NCBI RefSeq assembly: GCF_001890925.1
Contig: NZ_MLCB01000091.1
Span: forward strand, 62,001-126,000
DNA from: Planktotalea frisia
GTDB taxonomy: Bacteria; Pseudomonadota; Alphaproteobacteria; Rhodobacterales; Rhodobacteraceae
DNA: 64,000 bases
Reading direction: 5' to 3'
The translations under genes and the position numbers were made by a program. Shown in pieces: positions 34,208 to 41,557 of this stretch. The notes beneath the pieces were generated by a model that was given only the letters and a program-made list of their open reading frames with translations, made no database searches and was not told where the DNA came from. Each line of letters starts with the position of its first letter. The first letter of the stretch is position 1.

Positions 34208-35188
34208 CTAGTTGGGCAAATAAAACTCAGCGATTCCGCGTCTGCCATCTACCCGCACCAATTGGACGATGACATCGATCGACTTCTGAATGTACTGCCG
34301 CACCTCAGCGAAGTTCAACGGCGTGCCCGCTTGCAAGACCATTATTGCTAAACGATCTATTGCGAGCTCAGCTGTTTCCGCATGGATGGTTGAGACTGAC
34401 CCGCCGTGTCCGGTGTTGATCGCTTCAAGATAGGTCAAGGCTTCGTCCCCGCGCAGTTCCCCAACGATAATTCGGTCAGGGCGCATCCGCAAAGAAGCTT
34501 GCAAAAGCGCGTTCGAACTTCTCTGTGTGCCAGTGCCGCGACTTGCCAGCAGGGCTACGGTGTTGGGTTGGCTAGGGAACAGTTCAAACGCATCTTCAAT
34601 CGTGATTAGCCGTTCGCCATCATCGACATGAGTAAGGAGATGTCGGGCAAAGGTGGTCTTGCCTGTCGACGTGCCACCACTGATCAAGACATTGAGCCTT
34701 TGATGTACTAGGGCCTCCAACGCTGCTTCAAGGTTCTCTTCAGCTTGGTTGGCAATGCCCTTCATCTTTTCAGCTCTCAACTGGTCGAGCGAAACAGCTT
34801 TGCCAAAAAGATAGGATGGTGTGTACCCCGTGACGCCCGCAGTTGCGAACAAACGGATTGTGATCGAAGCGCCCTGTTCAATGGCAGGTGGAACCGCGAC
34901 CTGAACGCGCAGCGGGCGGCCTCCGTATTCAACTTTTCCGGATACCAGTGGGTTTTTCTCTGACACGCGGGCATTGGCATCACCGACGATTGTCTGTGCC
35001 AAATTGAATGCCGTGGCGCGGTCTACGATTTGACCTTCATGACGCATTGCCGCGTCACCTGCGGCTTCGATCCAGACTTTGCCATCAGGATTGATTGCAA
35101 TCTCGACGATGTCGTCGCGCAGTAGCAGCTCCCGAAACGGTTCAAGATATCGCTCCAAGTATGACGCAGGCAGGGGCGATTGGCTCAA
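34208..35188 (-). CDS. virB11: VirB11-type traffic ATPase
   Basis: A 326-residue secretion ATPase. The N-terminal domain (residues 1-140) is followed by Walker A ISGGTSTGKTTFARH near residue 168, the Asp box LITIEDAFEL, Walker B RPDRIIVGELRGDEAL and the His box NTGHGGSVSTIHAE. All nucleotide-site elements are intact. It powers pilus assembly and substrate transfer at the cytoplasmic base. Last gene of the vir operon; its ATG overlaps the virB10 stop. Confidence 0.93.
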   Translation of the reverse strand: MSQSPLPASYLERYLEPFRELLLRDDIVEIAINPDGKVWIEAAGDAAMRHEGQIVDRATAFNLAQTIVGDANARVSEKNPLVSGKVEYGGRPLRVQVAVPPAIEQGASITIRLFATAGVTGYTPSYLFGKAVSLDQLRAEKMKGIANQAEENLEAALEALVHQRLNVLISGGTSTGKTTFARHLLTHVDDGERLITIEDAFELFPSQPNTVALLASRGTGTQRSSNALLQASLRMRPDRIIVGELRGDEALTYLEAINTGHGGSVSTIHAETAELAIDRLAIMVLQAGTPLNFAEVRQYIQKSIDVIVQLVRVDGRRGIAEFYLPN

Positions 35189-36615
35189 TAGATCACCACA
35201 TCGCGGTCGACGAGGACGGTCACGGATGCACCTTGATCAATATAGATAGTGGGTGAGATCGAGACTTGCTCAGCGATCACAGATCCCACGGCATCTTCGA
35301 GGTCACCAGAAACCCCCTCAAGTACTTCGCTGGCTATTTCATTGTCGGTACTGTTTGCGGCGACAGCAGGTGCTGCGCCAATGAGCGAGATCAGAGCCGC
35401 GCCACCAAAGCGTTCAGCGAACTTTGTGTCGACGATCCCAGTTAACCCAGAGCGTCCAAGCTGGTCGCCTCCAACGGAGGCGATTTCTATCGACGTCCCA
35501 TCGGGGGTCAGAACGCGTGTCCAAAGGATCAGGATGCGTTTTTGGTTCAACTCAATTCCGGAACGGTATTGGCCAAAAAGGCGGGAGCCGCGCGGGATCA
35601 GGATCTGATCGCCAGAAAACGCAGGCACCGGTTCAGACACAACCGCCACAACAGAGCCGGGCAGGTCGCTGTTGATTGCTGTTTGCAAGGCAGCTTGAAT
35701 GACAGAGCCTTGTGAAAGCGTTCGCTCTGGGAAGGCCATTTGGGACGCTTCTTGCACGTCCAACGGCCGTGCGCCTTGTCGCAAGTACTGCTCGTTTTCA
35801 GACAGGGTTGGTCCATCCGCTCCTGCCAATGCAGCAGTGGGATTTGTTCCGCCAGCGGATGTGGACCGCGGGCCATCCGCATAAACGACCGAGGGAGAGA
35901 CGATCTGCGCGTTTAGCAGTTCTTGGGCGGCCTGCTCCACTTCGCGCTGACGCTGCTCTTCTTCCTGGCGTTGGCGTTCTTCGAGCAACCGCTGATCTGC
36001 AATCAATCCATCGCGTGCCATCTCTGCCTCGAGCCCTTCGCGCTGCGCACGTTCTGCATCCAACATCGCTTGTAGTCCTGCCAAACGTGCTTCGCTCTGC
36101 CGCTGCGCGTTTTCTATCTCGGTATCTTTGGCAGCAATGGAGGCTTCAAGCGCGTCTGTCTGGACTTGGAATGCTTCTCGCAGATCTGAGACAGCTTCTT
36201 GGATTTCGGCGTTGCGGGCCGATTGGCTGGCGGCAAGAGCTTCCCTTAGTTTTGCGATTTCTTCGAGCACTGCGGCACTGGGTTCTGCAGCTGGGACAGG
36301 GGACGGAACATCGAGTGCCTCTTCAACCGCGATCAGTGCATCATTAACCTGCTGTTCCGCTTCATCCGGTGGGAATTCTAATCTGCCACCATTTCCGGTG
36401 CGTTGGTCTTGGAACGTCTCGACGTCGGATGTTTCTAAGCCTGTTGTTCCTTCCTGCAGATTGGTCGCCAGCAAATAGGCAGCACCACCTCCGCCAAGCG
36501 CAAGGGCGATCGCCAATGCCCCGACCCCAATGTTGCCACCACGGCGTTTGGTCTTGGTCTTCTGGCTAAACGTGCTGAGGCGATCCTGCAGGTCGGGTGT
36601 GTTCTCGTCTGCCAT
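35185..36615 (-). CDS. virB10: VirB10-type channel protein
   Basis: A 476-residue protein that spans from inner to outer membrane in the T4SS. It has a short cytoplasmic tail, a membrane helix at residues ~30-50, a long acidic and Gln/Glu-rich coiled coil (residues ~110-235, with EERQRQEEEQRQREVEQ), then the C-terminal beta-barrel domain. The barrel carries FPERTLSQGSVIQAALQTAINSDLPG, IPRGSRLFGQYRSG, VDTKFAERFGGAAL and the final DQGASVTVLVDRDVVIY. The coiled coil is longer than in A. tumefaciens VirB10 (377 residues). Confidence 0.93.
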   Translation of the reverse strand: MADENTPDLQDRLSTFSQKTKTKRRGGNIGVGALAIALALGGGGAAYLLATNLQEGTTGLETSDVETFQDQRTGNGGRLEFPPDEAEQQVNDALIAVEEALDVPSPVPAAEPSAAVLEEIAKLREALAASQSARNAEIQEAVSDLREAFQVQTDALEASIAAKDTEIENAQRQSEARLAGLQAMLDAERAQREGLEAEMARDGLIADQRLLEERQRQEEEQRQREVEQAAQELLNAQIVSPSVVYADGPRSTSAGGTNPTAALAGADGPTLSENEQYLRQGARPLDVQEASQMAFPERTLSQGSVIQAALQTAINSDLPGSVVAVVSEPVPAFSGDQILIPRGSRLFGQYRSGIELNQKRILILWTRVLTPDGTSIEIASVGGDQLGRSGLTGIVDTKFAERFGGAALISLIGAAPAVAANSTDNEIASEVLEGVSGDLEDAVGSVIAEQVSISPTIYIDQGASVTVLVDRDVVIY

Positions 36616-36617
36616 GT

Positions 36618-37349
36618 TCAGTTGCTCACATAAATTGCGCTGTCATCGCGCAAGGCGCAGATGGCCTCATCGCCAATGCGAAGAGTCCAGAATTCGTTCA
36701 CACCAAGCACCCGCACCGTGTTGCCTTGCTGGGTCCAGTTTACTGTGCGCTCCCGGCCTTGCTCGTCTGCTTTGAAGACGGCGGGTTGGCGTCCGTTTTC
36801 GGGGAATGAGAAATATGTGTACCGCCCGTCGTCGTAAATATGGGTTGGACGGAAATCCCCTTCGCCAGCGACGCGGTAGCTATAGTTGCGCGGGGCCTCA
36901 AATCCTTTGGGTTGGGTATTGGCCGCTGCCGCGCGACGCTCATCTTCTGGATAGCGAAACCGCACCTCGAAAAACATGCCTGAGCGACCCGGAATGGCCC
37001 CTTCGCGGAGATGGAAGGAATAGGTCCTGCGGTTGGTGATCACTGTCATGTTGGTTGAGGCACCTTGCACATGCGGCTTGATGGTCAGGACATTGCCAAG
37101 CTCGGGGATTGGATCGACTTGGAAACTCTCGGTGTCGCCAACAATGACGGCGTCAAACCGTTCGCCCTGCCCAAAGTGGATGGTCGTTGAATGCCGAAGG
37201 TCAGTTTCAATCACAAAGACTTGGTTTTCAACGTAAGTGGCGGTGCGCACGCGGTTGTCGAGTGACCCACTGCGTGGCACGGCTTCGGACAAGGCAGGGG
37301 TGGCCGACAGCAATGCGGCAGCACAAATCAAACGGGCAGCGATATTCAA
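36618..37349 (-). CDS. virB9: VirB9-type outer-membrane complex protein
   Basis: About 243 residues from a TTG at 37349 (GGAG upstream, 4 nt after the virB8 stop); the open frame further upstream lies inside virB8. Signal peptide (M)NIAARLICAAALLSATPALS. Family motifs: YVENQVFVIETDLRHSTTIHFGQGE near residue 37, NVLTIKPHVQGASTNMTVITNRRTYSF near residue 87, and in the C-terminal domain RPTHIYDDGRYTYFSFPENG. It forms the outer-membrane core ring with VirB7 and VirB10. Confidence 0.92.
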   Translation of the reverse strand: MNIAARLICAAALLSATPALSEAVPRSGSLDNRVRTATYVENQVFVIETDLRHSTTIHFGQGERFDAVIVGDTESFQVDPIPELGNVLTIKPHVQGASTNMTVITNRRTYSFHLREGAIPGRSGMFFEVRFRYPEDERRAAAANTQPKGFEAPRNYSYRVAGEGDFRPTHIYDDGRYTYFSFPENGRQPAVFKADEQGRERTVNWTQQGNTVRVLGVNEFWTLRIGDEAICALRDDSAIYVSN

Positions 37350-37353
37350 GGGA

Positions 37354-38025
37354 TCAGTTCTCCAAAGTCTCGGCGTCGACGCGGTATGAGGTGACCACGA
37401 AGCCCATGGGGTTGGCCCAGACGTCTTGCAGGCGTTGGCGGGTTTCGGGTTCAAAGGCGTAGCCAACAGTGGCCACGTAGCTGCGGGTCACTGAGCGGGT
37501 GTCACGCGCGCGGCGCAGGGTGCGGGTAAAGCGCACTTGCGCCACCCCAGATTCGATTTGGTTCACAGATTTGATCACCACTTCTATGACGGCATCTCGG
37601 CCATAAACAGCAATCGGGTAGTCTTCGTTGGACGAGGTCCAAAGGTCGCGCAGGGTGCGTGCGGCATCGCCGTCCGAGCGCTCGAGGACGGAGTTGATCC
37701 GCTGCTCGCCGTCGGTCAGATCGTAGGTTTCTCGATCATCCACATAGGCCACAAGGTTGGCTTGTATAATGGCGTCACTCTCCGACAAGGAGAGGGCTTG
37801 GACTGCGGCGACGCGGTCCATCTGTCCGGTTTCTTTGTCCACGACAACAACGAAAGTCTCAATCGATTTTAGGGGAAACAAGCTTGCTCCAGCAACCATG
37901 CCTGCCAGCCCGACCAGAACGCCAGCTGCCGCCACAAAATAGGCAAATCGTTCGCGCCTGCGTGGGCCGTAGATAAAATCCACCGCAAAGGCGTCGCTTT
38001 GGTCTTGGCTAGTTTGACTCTTCAT
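37354..38025 (-). CDS. virB8: VirB8-type assembly protein
   Basis: A 223-residue bitopic inner-membrane protein from the ATG at 38025. One helix spans residues ~27-48 (FAYFVAAAGVLVGLAGMV); the periplasmic domain follows with FVVVVDKETGQMDRVAAVQ, LVAYVDDRETYD and YVATVGYAFEPETRQRLQDVWANPMGF. This last NPxGF motif is diagnostic for VirB8. It is 19 nt after the virB6 stop. Confidence 0.92.
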   Translation of the reverse strand: MKSQTSQDQSDAFAVDFIYGPRRRERFAYFVAAAGVLVGLAGMVAGASLFPLKSIETFVVVVDKETGQMDRVAAVQALSLSESDAIIQANLVAYVDDRETYDLTDGEQRINSVLERSDGDAARTLRDLWTSSNEDYPIAVYGRDAVIEVVIKSVNQIESGVAQVRFTRTLRRARDTRSVTRSYVATVGYAFEPETRQRLQDVWANPMGFVVTSYRVDAETLEN

Positions 38026-38044
38026 TTTTGGTGTTGGTCTTTCG

Positions 38045-39058
38045 TTATGGGGCGCGGAAAGATTTGACGGTGTTGAGCGCTGTTGCCGGTGTTCGACGGA
38101 TCGCTTCGCCCGTTTTGACAACGCCGCTGTTCACCGCTTGCTGGAGTTCTTGTGGTGATTTGCCCGTTGCGAAGCGCGTGGCACTGCCTGTGCCATAGTC
38201 GCTTGTGTTGACGATACCACGGCGCGCCAGACCGGTCAGGCCGACAGCGTTGGACGCAATACCCATCACGCCGGTTAGGTTGGAAGCAATGTAAGGGACG
38301 GATGCCATAATTCCGGCGCTGAGCAGTAGAATGACCAAGAATGGCAAGATGAGGCTCACCGTTTCGACATCGACTGGATCGGCGGACGCATCGCCGATGG
38401 CTTCTGCGATCGCAACGATGATGCCAGCAGCACCCGCAGCGGCGACGGGCATCAAGGCGTAGCCGATGGTCGCACGGCTCCAGGCCTCAAAAAGGGATTG
38501 GGTTGGCTTGAACAGCGATGTGATGATCATGAAAGGGGCAATTACGATCATCAGCGCAAAGACGATTTTGGCGAAGGCGATGATCCCAGCGGTAACGGCT
38601 GCGAAGAGTGCGGAGAGCACAAAGAAGATCGCGCCAAGCACGGCTCCAAAGACCCAGCCTGCTTGATCACCGATGGTGTCGCCGTAGGCTGTGATGCGAG
38701 CCACCATGTTGTCGAGGCTCTCATAGACGCCAGCCTCGTCGCCAGATCCCGTGAGGGCGAGAATGGATGCGCCGACGGAGTCCGGCACTTGTGTCGCAAT
38801 GCCGTAGATGACGCTGAAATTATCCCAACTCTGCGCAAAGATAGCGACCAGCGAAATCTTGATCCCAAACGCAAACGCGCTGCCAAAGGTCATGGGTCTG
38901 AGCTGCATCACGACATTGATGCCGAGCAAGATAAGGAGCAGGATGGCACCTGCAGTGATGACATCGCCAACGGCGGCTGCAGATGAGATGAACCCGTCTT
39001 GCGCGACGCTGTCGACAGCTGCATCGACCTGGTCGAGGATATCGCGAATAATGCCCAT
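38045..39058 (-). CDS. virB6: VirB6-type polytopic membrane protein
   Basis: A 337-residue inner-membrane protein with hydrophobic segments at residues ~28-52, ~60-85, ~140-170, ~172-200, ~205-235 and ~245-270. The central stretch with the conserved Trp in FEAWSRATIGYALMPV matches VirB6/TrbL. The polar tail (SDYGTGSATRFATGKSPQELQQ) is cytoplasmic or periplasmic. It forms part of the inner-membrane channel. Confidence 0.88.
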   Translation of the reverse strand: MGIIRDILDQVDAAVDSVAQDGFISSAAAVGDVITAGAILLLILLGINVVMQLRPMTFGSAFAFGIKISLVAIFAQSWDNFSVIYGIATQVPDSVGASILALTGSGDEAGVYESLDNMVARITAYGDTIGDQAGWVFGAVLGAIFFVLSALFAAVTAGIIAFAKIVFALMIVIAPFMIITSLFKPTQSLFEAWSRATIGYALMPVAAAGAAGIIVAIAEAIGDASADPVDVETVSLILPFLVILLLSAGIMASVPYIASNLTGVMGIASNAVGLTGLARRGIVNTSDYGTGSATRFATGKSPQELQQAVNSGVVKTGEAIRRTPATALNTVKSFRAP

Positions 39059-39061
39059 CTA

Positions 39062-39481
39062 TTATGAACAACCCTCTGCGTGCTCGGCCTCGAGCGCATC
39101 GGCCATGGCATAGAGGTCGAGGACCTTGAACGGCAGGCGCGGGTTGTCAGTCGTCTGAAAGCGCGGCAGTTCTGCGAGAGCCATGTCCCATGTGAAATCG
39201 CTCAAGGGACAATCACAGGTCTCAGTTTCCAACTGCCGTTCGGCAACGAGAATACGCAATATCGCACGATAGCCGTTACGCAGATAAGCGGTCTCCGCGA
39301 GACCAGCAGGAGGGCGTGGAACGCGGCAGAATTCCTCGGCATCTGGTGCGACGGCCATTGAATTGAAAGGCTTAGGCCCGCCTGATGTTGTGCCCGGTGT
39401 TTCTGCAAAGGCGGGTATAGGCTGCGTGAGAAGCAGAGCTGTTATGATCAATCTGAACGCAGGTGAGACGCGCATCATCAT
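39062..39481 (-). CDS. T4SS-operon secreted protein of unknown function
   Basis: A 139-residue protein with a signal peptide (residues 1-26, ending PIPAFA). The mature form has four Cys (EFCRVP, ETCDCPL and the last residues GCS), suggesting disulfides in the periplasm. The ATG overlaps the virB5 stop by 4 nt, and the stop is 3 nt before virB6. This position is where other systems encode a VirB7- or entry-exclusion-like lipoprotein, but no lipobox is present here. I do not recognise the family. Confidence 0.7.
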   Translation of the reverse strand: MMMRVSPAFRLIITALLLTQPIPAFAETPGTTSGGPKPFNSMAVAPDAEEFCRVPRPPAGLAETAYLRNGYRAILRILVAERQLETETCDCPLSDFTWDMALAELPRFQTTDNPRLPFKVLDLYAMADALEAEHAEGCS

Positions 39482-40245
39482 GGATCCACCGCCATTGATC
39501 TGAACCGGCGCTCGTCAGCCAGTGTAGCCGCATCAACGACGCCAAGCTGTCCAGCGCTGACACCTTGCGCCGCTTCCAAACGCCAGATTTGTGTGAGGAT
39601 GATCCCGAGTTCCGCCGTGACCCGTGTGTTAAGATCAACAGCCGCTTTCAAGCCGTCCTGATCGTCGATCAAGCCAACCATTGTTTCAAGCCGCTCCAGA
39701 CTTTGCCCAGCTTCTGCATGGCTTTCTTGAGCCGCGACTGACAACATCGCGCTAGCGCCTGCTGAGGTCGCGATGCGATTGTCGGCGGGTTCCGGCGAGG
39801 AAGAAAGGGTGCTCAATGTCTCTGATGTGAACCCGCTGCCGGATAGAACCCGTTCGACCGAGGCTTCCAGTTCAGCGCCGGGATTGAAGCCGCTCAGGAA
39901 ATCGCCGTCCGCCAAAGCCCGTGCCGTGTTTAAAGGTGCGACGAGCTTACCCCGCAAGGCCCGGAATTCTTCGATCGATGCGAAGAGGCCGCTCAATCCG
40001 CTGCCTTCGATCAGAGATGTGAGTTGGGCTTCCAAGTTCAGCAGTTGAGACAGCTGCGTCTCCAGCTCTAACCGCATCGTCGCCAACTGTTGCAGCTGCA
40101 CGTTGAGATCTTCAGCCATGTGTTCAAGTTGGGCAACCAGCTGACCAAGTTGCGATCCATCGAAGGTTGGAACACCTTGTGCCTTTGCGGGTGACGATAC
40201 ACCGAGGGTGGTTATCACCGCGACGGAAAGAAGAAGTTGTTTCAA
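39478..40245 (-). CDS. virB5: VirB5-type minor pilus protein
   Basis: A 255-residue secreted protein with a signal peptide ending SSPAKA. The mature N terminus is QGVPTFDGSQLGQLVAQLEHM, followed by heptad-rich helices (LQQLATMRLELETQLSQLLNLEAQL), a central region, and a C-terminal helix AAVDLNTRVTAELGIILTQIWRLEAAQG. The mostly helical layout fits VirB5/TrbJ. Both ends are clearly related to the ends of the next protein upstream (40242-41354). It overlaps that gene and the next by 4 nt. Confidence 0.82.
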   Translation of the reverse strand: MKQLLLSVAVITTLGVSSPAKAQGVPTFDGSQLGQLVAQLEHMAEDLNVQLQQLATMRLELETQLSQLLNLEAQLTSLIEGSGLSGLFASIEEFRALRGKLVAPLNTARALADGDFLSGFNPGAELEASVERVLSGSGFTSETLSTLSSSPEPADNRIATSAGASAMLSVAAQESHAEAGQSLERLETMVGLIDDQDGLKAAVDLNTRVTAELGIILTQIWRLEAAQGVSAGQLGVVDAATLADERRFRSMAVDP

Positions 40246-41354
40246 TTTGGCACTCCCATTTGCATGAATTCACGCTCGGATAGGCGGTCCGCGACCAGAT
40301 GTTGGGCATGGGTCGCTTCGCGTTGTTGATTGGCTGCCATCAGCCTGACGCGCAGATTTAGGATGCGGGCGATTTCAGCTTTGGCGTAGGTGTTGAGTTC
40401 CCACGCGGCTTTCGCATTTGGTTGGGCGTCGATTTGCAGAATGATCGCGCGCAGGCGGTTGATGACCTGCATCGTCGTGGCGTGGCTGCTTGCCGCATAA
40501 TAGACGCCTGCATCCGAGATGTTGGCGTATTCAGCGAGGGCGAAATCTGAGGATGACAATGTGCCAAGCGCCTCCGCACCACCGACAACGGCAAGGTATT
40601 CGTTGTAGAATTTGGAGATATTGCGCACATAGCCTTGGGTCTCGGTAAAAGGCGGCACGCCGCCATACTCGATCACGCGTCCGGGGCCTGCGTTATAGGC
40701 TGCGAGCGCATGGGGGATGTTGCCAAAGCGGTTCAGCTGGGTCGTGATGTAGCGCGCGCCACCACGCAGGTTGTCCATAGGATCGTAGCGATTGACGCCC
40801 ATGTCCGATGCGGTGCCGGGCATGAGCTGTGTCAGTCCGTAAGCGCCAACATGGCTTTCGGCGGTGATATTGAAGCGGCTTTCCTGTTTGATCAGTGCCT
40901 GAAACAAGCAGCGCCATTGCGTGGCGGAAAGACCAGCCCGTGCGACGCCTGGTGCGCCAGCATATTCGCCTGCAACGCGCACAATCATCATTTCGACGGT
41001 TTCGCGGCCCTCGCCAAAGAGGCGGCTGTTCATCGGACTTGTATCGGTGTTGGGATAGACGGAAGCGACCCCAAAATCAGCGTTGCCTTCAAGGGCGCTG
41101 ATATCAAAGCCCGGACCCGTCATAGCGGCAGAAATTGCCTCGAGCGTGCGCAGCTGATCTGCCTGCACCTCGGCGATGGAAGAACGCTCGGCTTCTTTGT
41201 CACCTTGGGTTCCCAAATCCTGAACCAATGCGGTCACACGCGCAATGGTTTGCCCGATTGCGGCGTTGTCTTGCGTTGGTACACCTTGGGCGAAGCCCGA
41301 GGTTGCATGCAGGCAAAGCCAAAGCCCAGCAGATATGATGACGGGGCGGATCAT
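40242..41354 (-). CDS. Lytic transglycosylase domain set inside a VirB5-like protein
   Basis: A 370-residue secreted chimera from the ATG at 41354, with a signal peptide ending SGFA. Residues ~23-75 start QGVPTQDNAAIGQTIARV, like mature VirB5. Residues ~140-260 are an SLT lytic transglycosylase: FQALIKQESRFN (catalytic Glu), GAYGLTQLMPGTA, ALAAYNAGPGRV and FTETQGYVRNI. Residues ~285-350 return to VirB5-like sequence, with KAAWELNTYAKAEIARILNLRVRLMAAN aligning to the VirB5 C-terminal helix. So an SLT domain sits inside a VirB5 scaffold. A separate VirB1-type transglycosylase is also encoded at 44509-45216. It overlaps its neighbours by 4 nt on both sides. Confidence 0.85.
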   Translation of the reverse strand: MIRPVIISAGLWLCLHATSGFAQGVPTQDNAAIGQTIARVTALVQDLGTQGDKEAERSSIAEVQADQLRTLEAISAAMTGPGFDISALEGNADFGVASVYPNTDTSPMNSRLFGEGRETVEMMIVRVAGEYAGAPGVARAGLSATQWRCLFQALIKQESRFNITAESHVGAYGLTQLMPGTASDMGVNRYDPMDNLRGGARYITTQLNRFGNIPHALAAYNAGPGRVIEYGGVPPFTETQGYVRNISKFYNEYLAVVGGAEALGTLSSSDFALAEYANISDAGVYYAASSHATTMQVINRLRAIILQIDAQPNAKAAWELNTYAKAEIARILNLRVRLMAANQQREATHAQHLVADRLSEREFMQMGVPN

Positions 41355-41557
41355 TCTGGGCGCGGCAGGGCTTCGAAAGTACAATCTTTGCCGCTCGCAG
41401 CTGAAACTGGTGCCGTGGCCGCGAAGGATAGCGTTGCGCGTGTCACCACCGGGTCACCGCTTCGGTTAAAGCATGGGGACGTTTTCTCGGTGTATTGCGC
41501 GCAGGCCGATAGCAACAGCGCAGCCGAAAGCACAAGAATGGTTTGGGAATATCTCAT
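41351..41557 (-). CDS. virB7: VirB7-like lipoprotein
   Basis: A 68-residue lipoprotein from the ATG at 41557. The signal peptide has the lipobox LLLSAC (residues 13-18), and the mature part begins CAQYTEKTSPCFN, with two further Cys. Size, position next to virB4 and lipobox match VirB7, which anchors VirB9 in the outer membrane. ATGA overlaps join it to virB4 and to the chimera gene. Confidence 0.8.
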   Translation of the reverse strand: MRYSQTILVLSAALLLSACAQYTEKTSPCFNRSGDPVVTRATLSFAATAPVSAASGKDCTFEALPRPE

